Assembly: GCA_013398295.1 (NCBI GenBank)
Contig: VZSF01005614.1
Coordinates: 44,106 to 108,105 of the forward strand
Direction of reading: 5' to 3'
Source of the DNA: Chionis minor
Taxonomy: Eukaryota > Chordata > Aves > Charadriiformes > Chionididae
DNA: 64,000 nucleotides
The notes below the pieces were generated by a model. That model searched no databases and was not told the origin of the DNA. It saw nothing but the letters and a program-made list of their open reading frames with translations. Below are positions 37,880 through 63,189 of the stretch, piece by piece. The first letter of the stretch is position 1. Each line of letters opens with the position of its first letter. The translations under genes were made by a program, and so were the position numbers.

Positions 37880-40800
37880 GAGTCCAGCTGTGCCTTCCTT
37901 CCCCGGGGTGGGAGGCATCTTCCCGTATGGCACAGGCGAGAGCTGCCGAGACGGTCGTGCTCTCCTAGGGAAGGTCACGATCGGAGACAGGTGCCCAAAA
38001 ACCTGTTGCTTTCCCTCTCTCACTTGTCTCTCCTGCCCTGCCCCTGCCCTGAGGAGCTGCAAAAGGAAGGGTTGGCTTTAATGTCCCTGCTGCCCCTTCA
38101 GCACATTTTGAATGTTTTTGGGCTGAGGAGTCTGCAAGAGGGATTTTTTCTGCCCAAAACTGGGGCACTGCTGTTCTGGGTTGTGCATGTGGTCCCTGGA
38201 AACCAGCACTGACCTCCCACCGATCCCTGAGGAGCGAGAGTGGGAAGGAGTTTCTGACAATCCCCAGCCCTTCTTAACCCGAGTGTCACCTTGCTTTTTG
38301 GGGTGAGGGAGGGGAAACAAGCCACGTTGGGGGAATTTCATTTACAACCTAGTGAAAAGTGTGCCTTTCCTTTGAATGGTTGCTTGTTTCTTGATCTTCC
38401 GGCCTGTGGTTTGTTTGCTTGTTTGCAGGTGCAGAAATGATGTCATCTAAAAAAAAAAAAAAAAAGCAGCCATTTTCAGTCAAATTTGCAGACCCTCTTT
38501 CTGCCTTCTTGTGATGACCCAGGGACAAAAGACCCCGCATCACAGCAACGCTGGCTCAGGAAATGTCCTGAATCAGGGACTGCAGAACAATAACTGGGGC
38601 AAATCCTGCCAGGAAGCGCTCTGAATCCACTCAGCCACCTTCTCTCCCCTCTGGAGCTTCCAGCTCCCTCCTGCCTGCCTCCCCTCCCAAGACATCCTCA
38701 CCACATCCCTCCACCCACTACTCTATTTTGCTGATTCCCATTAATCTGTGTTTTATGTAACCCCTGGCTTGCGCCGGACAGAAAACCTATGCAATTACCA
38801 TCCTATTAATACACAACTTTAGGTTTAGGATTTAAAGAAAATAAAAACCCACTCGCAGCCAGGGGATGCAAACCATGACAAACCAGTGCTGGCAGCTCCA
38901 AGGTGCAGATCCCAGCGGGGATCTGGGCATCAGCGCTGGGTACATCACAGGTCCTTGCGGCAGACCTGCACCCGATGTTAGAGGCTGATTCCTTAATTAC
39001 CACCACATCAAGTGTGTGTTTAACTATTGCACAGCTCCTTGGCTGGAAGCAAACATTACCGAACGCCCAGAGCACTTCAGCCTCTGGGCAAGTGTTTCAC
39101 CACCATCCATCATTGTAGCGCTCAGCTGCTCTTCCCATTGCTCTTATTTTAATTAATCTCTGCGGGTCTGACTTTCCAGCACTGATGGTCTTGCACAAGG
39201 CTGCTGTTCCTGGGAGAAGTGAGAAAGGCAGAGACGGTCCCATGGGCGAGGACGTATCAGAGGGATGGGGACTCTACAAGGACAGGGCAGTTTCCAGGGA
39301 GCGGAAACCAGCTCCACCTGTTTGGAATTTGTTAGAAAAACTGGAAGAGATCCGTGCGCAATACCCAGGTCCCCATCTCCATCCCCATCTGCCAGAGAGG
39401 CTCAGAGGAACCACACGTAAAGGGAGGAGCGTTGGCATTTCCAGTGGCCCTGAGCCTGCCAGGCCAGGGTCAGCAGCGTTTGCCGCAGGGCTTCCACGCT
39501 TCCGAGACATCGCTCCGCTCCCTGGAGTGCTCTGGAGCCGCATCCTTGCTTGAGCCAATTTGTTCTGCGCTGCAATTAGCAGTTCATCATGGCCAAGCTG
39601 TGAAAAAAAAGTGGCTGTAATACCGCCCAGCGGAGAGGCCTCCCCTGCTAAGAACCAGGGTTTTCTGTGGAAAACCCTGCCTTGGGGGGCCCCGGGGAAA
39701 CCACTGGCTCCCCCCAGGCCATTCAGCATCTCCCCACTGCAGCCGGCTCTGGTGCTGCTCAGCCCCACTCGGGCTGCGAGAGGTTAACAGTTTTCAAGCG
39801 ACTCCTGTGATTAACTTTTCCTAAATCTCCAATTCTTCTTTGCCTTCTATTTTTATAAAAAGAAAAGCGGGGGGAGGCGGTATTTACAAGGGATTTCACT
39901 CAAATAATGAAATAAATGTGATCAGCCCAGGGACCCTTAATCCGCTTTGACTCTTGCGTCCTGGAGAACGAACGTGGAGATCTTTGCTGCCTCCGAGTCC
40001 CAGCAGGGCAGGGAACGAAGCGACCTCGTCCCTGCCTGCCTGGGGGGCAGAGCCCACAGCATCACCTAAAATCAGGCACCGTGTTCCAACCTAGGCACAT
40101 CAGCCGGGGACTCTTGGGTTGACACCGGAGAAAAACACCTCATTCATCACCTGCTCCCACCATGCAGCCAGCATACCCATGCCCAGGCCTCCAGCCCGCC
40201 GTGCCAAGGCAAGAACTGGCCACGTCTTCATTTCAGGTGGCCAAACACAGGTAAGAGGTGTCGGCTGTGTTCACGCATCTTCCACCTGCAGCGTCACCCC
40301 CTCTGACTGCACCCTCCGCAGCACACGCCTGTGAAAGGGAGGAACCTTCCCAATTCTTTAGGCTTTGCCCAATATATTAAATTTTAGCCTGGAAATGACA
40401 TGGTTAATTATCACTTCAGTACCAAAACATAACTGAAAATCATGCAGATGATCCTCCCAAACTGGGGAGAAACCTTTGAGCCCCAGAAAGGAGTTTGTGG
40501 CTGCTGGGGCCGTCCTGCATGACTTGGTGCTGCAGGGAGCGGTGCTGGGAGCTGGGACTGGTTAAACCCATGGGTCCCTTCACCCCCATCAGAAACACCC
40601 CGAGTGAATAAAAGGGATGTATTTGCCCAAGAAAACCCAGCACGGGGCGAACTACAGACACACCTGTGCTACTACAGGGAGACCTTGTGCAACAGCCTTC
40701 CTAATTCCCCCCCAAGTCCTCAAATCCACCAACCTCCTCTCGGGGTGTCAGCCAGCGCCCGCGCTTCCCTCCCCATCACCTGCCTCGTCCCTGGGGGGAC

Positions 40801-43800
40801 ACAGGGCCCAACTCACCCCTTCTTGGGGGACAGCAGAGAGGACCCCCCTGGCAGCCCCAGGGCAGGGAGGGCAGCGCAGCTCTGATATGGGGTTTCGTTC
40901 CACCTTCATAGAATAGAATCACTTGGGTTGGAAGAGACCTTCAAGATCACTGAGTCCAACCATAAACCTATGCCAAAACCACCCCTAACCCATGTCCCTC
41001 AGCACCATGTCTACCCATCTTTTAAATACATCCAGGAACGGCAATTCCACCACCTCCCTGGCCTTCATTTCAGCACAGCCCCAGCCACAAACGTACAAAA
41101 CAGCTTGTTGGAATCAAACACCAGCTTAGGCTGGGGAGGGGGGAACTAAACACCCCAGCCGTGATTCCCACATATGCCCGAAGATATAATCCAGATTTGC
41201 TGCTTGCCCCGGCCCCCTTTTTTTTTTTTTTTCTTTTTTAATAAATGAAAATCTCTTTTTGCTGCTGAGCATAATCAGCATTAGGGCGAGGGGAGGAGGA
41301 GCCTTTCACTGTACGCAGCAGAATCACGAATGAACTCACCGCCACCGCAGCCTGGGACTCTCCCGGCTGCACGGCTGCACGCAGCGCGGATGGCAGCAGC
41401 CCCGAACCCATGTGCTGCACTTGCCTCCTCTGAGGCATTTTCTTAATTCATCTCTTAGACAAATTAAAACGCAGAAGATGCCCCAGTCAGGGGGATGGAG
41501 AGGTGTTCTGGCTTGGGAAGGACCACTCCTCCCGAGCCTCACGCTGAGCCTTGCATGGCTCACTCTGCAGGTCTGAAGGGTCAGGGAAAACATCCGCGTT
41601 CCTGAGCAATCCTGATGGAGCTCAAATAATTTGGCCTTTTGCCTCCCCACAGCCTCATGGCCATGGTAAGCACCTGCACAGAGCAGCCCTGGCGTCCTGC
41701 TCCAGCTCACCCAGGACAGCCGGGGCCAAACCTCTGCGTGAGCATCAGCACGAGCTCCAGGGGAGTGGAGAACGAGGCACGAAAATTATTTGCCTCAGCC
41801 ACTGGCTTACAAGGAACACGTGCATGCGAGACCCACTGGTGTTTCATACAGCCCCCGCTGAGTCTGTGGCCAGCGGAGAGCACAGCCGGGTGATGCCTCC
41901 AGCACATTACACAGGAGCCCCCGGTCTGGCAGCGCTGCCAGGGCTGAGACCCAGCCCCATCCCTCAAACACCTTCTGAGGGAGCAGAAGCCCCTCCTCTG
42001 CCTGCAGGGCTTCAGGGACAGGCACGCTGCATCCACGCTCCTCCTCACAACCAACAACCGAGGGCTGGAAGGCAGATGGCATCCGCACAGACCTAAAGCC
42101 CGAAGCCCTGGGAGATTGTCCTTTCCCTCGTGCTGCTGTTCCCTCCTTGCCTTTGAGCCAAAACGCTCAGGATCCGGCACTGGATGTCTGCGAGTGCAGC
42201 GCAGGGGGCTGAATCCCTCCCCACGCTGCCGCCAGGCTCCCCAGCGCAGCCCACGGTAGCGTTACTGGAACTGAAAGCTGAGGACAGTCCCTGTGGATTG
42301 TCCCTTGTGGAAGAGCCTGGTTGTCCTGTCGCCGCTCCCCATGTCTCCCCACCCATGCAGCTGTGTCCCCGGGGGAGCTGGGCTGGGGGTCTCCTGCCTC
42401 CCCCCCGGGAGGTAATAGCTAACCCAGCCGCAGCCTGTGCCGCTTGTTGGGTGACAGGGATGGGTAGGGACACGGGCCGGGCAGCCCCACGGTGGTACCC
42501 ACCATCCCTCCCTGTTGCTATAGAGACAGAAGCTGGTTTTTGCTGCAGCAGCGATGCTGGTTGTTTCTGAGCGGTACCTTCGGCATGGCAGGCAGCCAGG
42601 AGAGAGGGACGCTGTGCCATGCCGTGCCGCTTGCCTTGCCGGAAGGGCCAGGCACAGCCAAGGCAAAGCTCTGCCAGGCCTCTCCTGGTGCCTCTGTGCC
42701 CAGATCTGCACTCACCTTTTGGGGATCTCTTCCCTGCAGCGAGCACGTGAGCGTCGGGGCTCCCTGCTCTGGGCACTGAGGTTCTGGGTGCAGGCTGTGG
42801 GGGTGCCGGGGAGGAAGGCTTCCCGGAGAAACCCCATGTGGGAGCGAGCCCTGTCCTACAAACCCCCCCCCTTACCCTGGTGAGTCACCCCAACTCACCT
42901 CTCCCTGCTCCCCTGCCTTGCTTTGCCACCACAGGCTGGGGTGACACCAGCTCAGCTGGTGTTACTCACCATGGCACCTTCTCCAGGCCATGCTCTCCTG
43001 ATTGCACCAGCAAAGACCAGGAGTAACTCCTCCAAAGCCATCCTGGATGTACCAGGAGAAGACGACAAAGCAAGTGCAAGGAGAGCTGGACCCAGGGACA
43101 CGGCTGTAGGTGCATCCAGCCTGTTTGCAAAGGTTCAATAAAACCTAGAGCTATAAACCATGAGCTTCTCACAAAGCAATTAGGGCAAAGCCTTCCCCTG
43201 CTCCTTGCCTCTTCAGGTACCCACCACCTCCAGGTACACACAGGTGCATTCACAGGCCGTCAGAGCTGCCGGAACATGCCTCCATCCTTCCTAGTGGTGA
43301 GGATAAACTCTGCCAAGTGTAATAATGCCTGGAACAAAGAGAAAGCACCATAGCTTGCTTCTTCACATAAACCTTTGCAGGAGAAGGGGGCTGGCAAAGA
43401 AAAACCCGGATGGAGGCCAGGCACAGTAGCGTATCTCTGCTCCTACCCGCAGCTCCGACCACCCCCCCGCTGCTCCGCCTGCTGCTGCACCAACCCGCCA
43501 GCCTGCGGGGAAGAGCGGCAAGACCCAGCGCTCTCCCCTTCCCCGAACACCCTCAGTGACAGCCCTTCCCGAGGGACCCTCGCGCAGCCCACCCCCGGGG
43601 AGCTCTGCAGGAGGCTCGTCTTTAAAGGACATGGCAGCCCTCCTTACCACGCTTCTGCTCCAGCCTTGGAGCAAGCAGCGCGGGAAGGCAGCGGCTCCCA
43701 GGGCTCTGCGCTGACATCCCAGCTGGAGACGCATGCCAGGGATAGATTTGCTGTTTAGCTTCTTTTCATATTAATTACCAAAGAGCAACAAACATTAGCA

Positions 43801-44940
43801 GCTTGCAACAGTCATTATCTGAATGACTCCTCACCAGCAGCCCCTGTAGGAAGAGATTCCCCAACATGCAGGGATAGATGGGAGCACAAGACCCCACTGG
43901 TTGCTCCCTGGCCTTGCAAGCCAGGTGCATTTTCCTCACCTGGGACAGACATGAGGACTGGATGATGGGATCCCTTCATTCTGTAGGATGCATCCAGCCA
44001 AGGAGCTGAGTCTGGTAGCATCCATCACCTGCCAAACATCAAACTCTCTTTGAGAGACAGAGAAGCCACAGAGAACTGGAAGGTTCTGTGCAAAATATGT
44101 GATTTTTTTGGAGTCTTGAGGGGTGATCTCTTTCAGAGACACCACACTGAGCATGGTCATCACCTGGGTAAAGGTCAGCCAGGTTTTGAGGTGGCCGCCT
44201 GTCCATAATGGGAAGCAACAGCACTGTGTCTGGGCATCAAACTCAAAATTCAGTAATCTCAGACCAGTTCACAGACACCAATTAGCTCAGCCTTGCAATC
44301 AAAGAAGGTCAGGAGTGCTTTCCTCATTTCATGTGGGGTGAGACGCAGAAATCTTCAGAGTTTCCCTCTGTAACGAGGTTCCCGGGAAGTGAGCAGCGGC
44401 AGAGGTACGGGCGGTCCTGCCTCCCTGCCCTCTAGCTCACCAACATCGCTGGCTGTACCTGAGAGCAGCCAACGCTGTACGAGCCTTACCTTGGAAATTC
44501 CCCTTTACAGCATCATTTGGCGTAATTATAAAATCATGGCCATGAAGAAATAGGAAAAGTCTCTTTGCTAGACCTGCTTTGCAAAATCACCATGATCCAG
44601 CACAATGCCTAGTCGATTACCCACTAATAGGCTGAAAATGGACAACTTGCATTTGTCCTTTACCAGACCAGAACCTCCCCCCGCACCGCACACCCTCACA
44701 GAGCAGACTTTTGAACAGCAGATGAAAGGCCGGCTTCAGCAGGCCACCTTCAGTGTCCAAACACCCATCTAGGTCCACCCCATCCAAAGCAAATCATTTG
44801 AGGGATCGTTTGTATCCCCTCAGTGAGCTCTTGCTGGAGGGGTCCTTGCTCTGCAGGACCTGCTCCAAGTTGACCACGTATCTCAAAGCTACAGTGAACT
44901 GGCTTTTGCTCCTTCCCTCGCGATAAGAACCAAACAGGGC
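37880..44940. other. intergenic DNA downstream of PLPP7
   Basis: It holds a poly(A) run near 38449-38465, a CR1 fragment (40907-41061) and a poly(T) run near 41218-41235. Several long open frames on both strands lack recognisable domains and occur in GC-rich sequence. No exon or RNA gene can be supported. Confidence 0.55.
40907..41061 (-). mobile_element. CR1 LINE 3' fragment
   Basis: It starts CATAGAATAGAATCACTTGG, then GTTGGAAGAGACCTTCAAGA, and ends with AATTCCACCACCTCCCTGG. This is the CR1 3' end in reverse orientation. It is 5'-truncated and moderately diverged. Confidence 0.92.
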
Positions 44941-44956
44941 AGGATTTTTATGATTA

Positions 44957-44962
44957 TTTATT
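44957..44962 (-). terminator. PLPP7: candidate PLPP7 poly(A) signal
   Basis: TTTATT on the plus strand is AATAAA on the minus strand, 471 bases after the PLPP7 stop codon. It is the first canonical signal downstream, followed by a U/G-richer stretch (CTGTTTGGTTC). Longer 3' UTRs are possible. Confidence 0.55.
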
Positions 44963-45432
44963 ATCTGTGAAGGGCCGGCAGTGTCCTGACTCTGTACAAG
45001 ACACAACTGCTGGGCTTACAAAAAGAAAAAGCACTGTGGCCAAAATCATTTAGCCTCAAAAAAGTTAACGAACGTGTTCTCAGGAAGCTCTCAGGCGCTG
45101 CCCATCCTGAGGATATATCAAGGTGCTGATGTGAACCACCCAAACTAGGCAGACATGTAGCTCATTTCTCTCACCCATAAAGCTTAATTAGGTCTCTGTC
45201 CAAGCACAGTTTGAGAATATGGCCAAAACGCAGGTAGGGCCCTTGATTGCTAAAACCCAATCCATTGCAAGAAACATTATTATTTTTTTTCAGGTGGGGA
45301 AGCAACATTAAAAAACGCCACTACTCATGGAAGTTACAACTGCTTCCAACAAACAACATGTAGAAAATATTGGGATGGAGACTCTTTAAGTATCTGCTAG
45401 TTTCCAGTGGAAAAGCATCAAGTCCCCCATGT

Positions 45433-58725
<13,293 letters not shown>

Positions 58726-58872
58726 CTAACGCAACCTGCTTTGCAAATACCGGGAAGGAGAGAAATTGCTCTTCTCCCTGCAGAAAGCTTCCCCCACTCC
58801 CACCCTCACGAGCCGTGAATTTGGGAAGCTACAAAGGTTCCCCTCTGTTGCAGTTGCCCCCAGCACAGACTG

Positions 58873-58888
58873 CAGCTGTTAAATATAG
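58873..58888 (-). promoter_or_regulatory. PLPP7: MEF2 box with adjacent E-box, PLPP7 promoter
   Basis: TTAAATATAG (58879-58888) is a perfect YTAWWWWTAR MEF2 consensus. It directly abuts CAGCTG (58873-58878), a myogenic-type E-box. The pair lies 160-175 bases upstream of the PLPP7 ATG. Read on the minus strand, the same box (CTATATTTAA) could also serve as a TATA-like element. Confidence 0.6.
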
Positions 58889-58995
58889 AGTAAGGAATGC
58901 ACATGGCTGTTTACTTCATGGGCCTAGCAAGCTTGGAAGGAAAATTAATGCCAGGCTTGGCAGCCACTCCAGTGCCAGGGAAAAAGGTTAAACAG

Positions 58996-59007
58996 CCAAT
59001 AGATTGG
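58996..59007. promoter_or_regulatory. PLPP7: inverted CCAAT pair, PLPP7 promoter
   Basis: CCAATAGATTGG carries a CCAAT box on each strand two bases apart, about 285 bases upstream of the PLPP7 start codon. NF-Y sites at this distance are common in promoters. Confidence 0.5.
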
Positions 59008-59100
59008 AAGAAGAGGAGGGAAAAGCGTTGTGCCAAAGGTTGGTTGCTTCTAGCCTGGTCTATTTAAATCTTCCAATTGCTTATTCCCCTGGGCTGCAAG

Positions 59101-59119
59101 GGAAACTGGGAAATGTAGT
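59101..59119 (-). promoter_or_regulatory. PLPP7: ZNF143-type motif, PLPP7 promoter
   Basis: The minus strand reads ACTACATTTCCCAGTTTCC, 15 of 19 positions of the ZNF143/THAP11 promoter motif ACTACAATTCCCAGAATGC. It lies about 390 bases upstream of the PLPP7 ATG. This motif is strongly tied to transcription start sites in vertebrates. Confidence 0.55.
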
Positions 59120-62100
59120 TTTTTTGCACTGCAAGTCACATTTCCATATCGGCGAGTCGGAGCTGGAGGAGATCACGGCATCCCCCCTCCCCACGGCAGC
59201 TGGCATTGCTCCTACGGTGGGCTGCGCCGCCTTGGCTTTGTGGGCTCCAAGGCTGGGCATTGCTCAGGGGCTTTCCCACCCCCGGGGGTCTCCCGGGTAC
59301 CTTCTCTGTTTGTCTGTTCTGCAACAGTCCACCCCCTGCTAGGGCACCCTCAATGCCACCTCCCACCCCCCTGGAGCGGATACCTCCCAAACCTCACTAG
59401 CCCTCACCCTCCCTCCCCGCTCGCCATGCGCCTCTGCAGCGACTTCCATCACTCACCCCGTTCCCGGATGAAGGAGAAGCAGCACCTGCCTCCTGATTAA
59501 AAGAGACACGGTGCTGCTAATGAATTCCCTGCCCCCAGCGCTGAGCGCGGCCTCGATACCGCTCGTGTTTCTGCCGTGTCATCTGGCATCGCGCGTCCCA
59601 TGCTGAGAGCAGGTGACAGGCAGTGCCCGCGGTCCCCAGCTGCGGGTGTCATCAGCAGCGCAGGTACCGGCCCCAGGGGAGCCGGCATCACAGGGTGGGG
59701 AGGAGGAAGGCACACGCCAGGCCCTGGGGAGTCCCCCCACAGAGGACAGGGAAGACCTGCCATCCCTCCTGCACCTTGTGCTCCATCACTTTGTCCGTGC
59801 ACAGCTGCCTCCTGCCTCCCTGCTCCCCACCGAACCCCTCCGAGACATCTCCCACCCACCGACCACCCGGAGAACGTCCCGTTTACAGGTCTGAACGACC
59901 TTGCTACAGTCCCCGAACTGCAGCCGTGCAGATCTAAGCCTCAAGCACTGCTGAGAGAGACCGTCCAGCCCAGCTCCTCCTGCCCGAAGGACAGCAGCCC
60001 TCTGCAGCAACGCCCAAGCCAGATCCACACGGGCTGCCATCGACGAGGTACCTTTCCTGCGCAATGGGCTGTCGCGGCTCCACACCACCCACACGCTCAA
60101 GAAATGGGATTATTCGTGCGCAAATAGGCTGGAAATCCCCTGTGGACAGAGAAGTGGAGAAGATGAATATTGCACCGAGGAGCAGAACAGGCACGTCTCG
60201 TGGTGGCAGTGACGTTTGCCTATGCAAGTGTCCAGTGACAGAGGTCAGTGTTTGTACAGGTACCCTGGCCCAGGTGTCTTTAAAAGTCTTGTCTAAAACA
60301 CACCGGAGAGCGTAAGTGCTAAATGAAAGGTGGTTCTCAGCTTTCTAAGATAATTAGAAAAATTTTGCGCTTTCGTCACACTTTCTATCCATAGATCTGA
60401 AAATCCTCTGGATGAGCTGCACATCCAGCCTTTGTCCATCTCACAGACAGACAGGCCAGAGGCGAGGGCAACGCTTGGCCAAGCAAGCGCCAGAGGTCCC
60501 GAGGAGCCCTTGCTCCTGGGCTTTGCTCATACTTCCCTGCCTGGTGAATCGAAGGAAAATAATACACATCAATTTATTTCTGAGTCACACCCTCCAGGAA
60601 CCCACCCCTCCTCCGCGGTGACGATCCCCGCCAGGGGAAGGGCCCGTCCCCTCCCCAGGCACCCTTTCCCAGCCCGTAAACCACAACCCCCTTCGGCTCA
60701 GGTACCGTTTGGAGCTGCAGCAGCCCGGGAGCGTGCACAGACCCTGCCACGTCACCGACACCCACCGCCCCGTGGCCGGCTGCGCACCGCCATTCTCACG
60801 GTACCGGGGAAGCCAGTGCCCCATCCCTATCTGCCTGCCCTCATCCCATTGCCCGCTTCTGAGGCATGTGGAAAACCTCATCCCACCTGACGCCGGCGGG
60901 GGAGATAACCGTCATCACCGCTTTGACTTGGCTATAGCTGTCACCGCCCCGCTGGGCGGCCTCCCTGTTCGTCCTGCTGCACACAGGGCTGCTGCTGCGC
61001 GGGGCTCCTCGCAAACGCCCGTGAGCTGAGGGTTGAAGCACTGGTGGCCGGGAGCCTGCAGAAATGGGGAGACTGGTCCGTCCTTCCTGTCCCACCGATG
61101 CTGAGCTATTGCTACGCACGTTCCTCAGGAGCTGCCACAGGGGAAAAAAAAATACCAAAAAAAATACCTTGGAAGCCCTGGGAGTTAGTTTAATCTGGTG
61201 CCTGCCTCTTCTGCTGACACCGATATGGGGGAATTTCTCTGCCTCACGCACAGAGCTGCCCCGGCCCCCCCCGCGGGAACCCAGCCTCGCACCCCAGCAC
61301 GAGTCCCCCGTGGGAAGGGGACGGAGGAGGACGGGCAGCGCGGGATGGAGGCGGTGCCAGCAAACCCCTGTCGAAAGTGCAGCGGGAAAGGAAAGCAATT
61401 TGGTCTCTCCTGCAGCCAGGCGGGCTGCCACCGCCTCTCCCAGCGGAGAAACCGAGCTCAGGAGGGAAATGTCCCCAGTCCCAGCCCTGGGGCCACGGCG
61501 AGCACTGTCCCACTGCACGCACGGAGGAAGGGACACGGCAAGCTCAGAGGAGACGTGCTCTGCTCACGACACAGCCGCAAAACCAGGGTTTATAAATATC
61601 CCCGCTAAACCTGTAGATAGGCTCCCTGCTCCAGCAGGGCTATTCCAGGCCTGACACCCAATCCATGCGGGTCATCAAGCGACTTGGAGAACACCCAGAC
61701 AGACGAAGCCAGACAGACAAATCCGGCATGGTCCATGCACTGTGTCTGCTTGGCCCCGGCTGTGCTCCCTGCCTGCCTGCCCACCCCTGCCTGCGTGTGG
61801 TGCTGCAGTCCCCAGGGCTGGGGGACTGCTGGCCACAATTCCCTGCATAGTAGCCGCGGCTACGCATGACTTCAGGGGCAAACACATCCGTACAGACCGT
61901 GCCGGACATGCCGGTGGGACAGGAGGGACAGCAACATCCCCTTTCAGCGCAATTCAGTGGCAGCTTCGGTGCACCCCAGCCGCTAGCGGCGGCTGGCCAA
62001 GAAGCAGCACTTGCAGCCAAAGTGCCTGCGAGCAAACCTGCAGCGCTGCTCCCGGGTGGGATCCTGCTAGGGGCAAAAAAGAAAGCTTGACCGAAATAAA

Positions 62101-63180
62101 ATATAATATCCTGCAGTATTTGTGGCCCAGGCGGCAGTGGCAGTCAGGGCCGTCGGCACAGCGCTGCTTCTGGTGGGCTGCCTTCGTTCGCCGCTGCTCA
62201 GGTGGCGAAGGGGAGACCCTGCCCTTCAGTAAACCTGGAAAACCTGCTGGGAGGACATGGAGGCACAGTGCAGGTTGTGATGCCGGGGGGAGCAATAGCA
62301 GGGACGCAGCACGGCCGTGCTCGGATGAGACACGGAAAAGTTTGTCAAACGAGCAGCAGAAGGAAACGCAACTCACAGACACTCCTAATTCTTACTTATC
62401 ACAGCTTGGCCTCACCTCCCCGGCAATTCCATCAGCCCGCATCATGCTCTCGGGCACAGGAACCGTTCTGCGCACGGTTAATGCAGCCACTCTGGGGTGG
62501 AGTGTGCTAATGCCTTAATCACTCACAGCAGCACGACGGAGACAGGCACGACCAAAACCCAAAGAAAACTCCAGATGAAGATGAAAAGCTGATTTAATTA
62601 GAATGAGATAATGCAATTTCCTAGTTGACCAGAACACCAGACACAGCCAAGTTGAAGCAAGACCTGGCTAAAGCTTCAGCGAAACTAGAGTTGCAGAATA
62701 TGCAGTTTCACCGGATTCATAGTGCTCTGAGAAACTGTGACAAGCTTGTTTGAAAAGTGTGAAAGAGCCTTGGAAATGTCAAAGTATTTCAGCACCTTCT
62801 GGAGGCTGCTGAAGCAACTGGATATTTCATTCGGAGATGCTCATTTCATTCTTTCCTGTACTACGTGGTAGTAAGTTGCGTGCTCATAGTTTGAGTGCGC
62901 TCTTAGCTTTTCTGTGTGTTGCAGGGCTGGTGACTACAGTCCTGCCCTTCACAGACATGGAGAAATTTAGAGAAATACGTAGCCAATGCTTTGAGAAACA
63001 CGCATAAGGAAAAAACATAACCATGCAGTGTGTTTTTTCCCACCTGCTGTGGGTGGAAAGGAGCAAATCTGCCTCCCCTCATCCCGTGGCGTTCACTTGT
63101 CAGGATCACCCAGTAGCTCTGGTCTCTCCGACCTGCCGGAGGGCAGGCAGCAAGCGCAGTGTTGAAAAACACCAGGCACT
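59120..63180. other. DNA upstream of PLPP7
   Basis: GC-rich stretches (for example 60.6-61.5 kb) alternate with AT-richer DNA (62.55-62.95 kb). Long open frames on both strands lack recognisable domains. No exon or RNA gene was recognised, and no start resembling FAM78A was found. Confidence 0.6.
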
Positions 63181-63189
63181 GCAGGAGCT

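Noticed and set aside
38449..38465. Poly(A) run considered as a retrogene or SINE tail
   Set aside because: The sequence 5' of it matches no known gene or SINE and no target-site duplication is evident.
60064..60315. Plus-strand start reading MGC, considered as the FAM78A N-terminus
   Set aside because: The residues after MGC do not follow the FAM78 pattern and the frame has no FAM78-like continuation.
60841..61536. 231-codon minus-strand frame
   Set aside because: Same reasons: GC-driven, no domain, overlapping frames on the other strand.
61742..62518. 258-codon plus-strand frame
   Set aside because: No recognisable domain, no splice or promoter context, and other long frames on both strands overlap it in GC-rich DNA.
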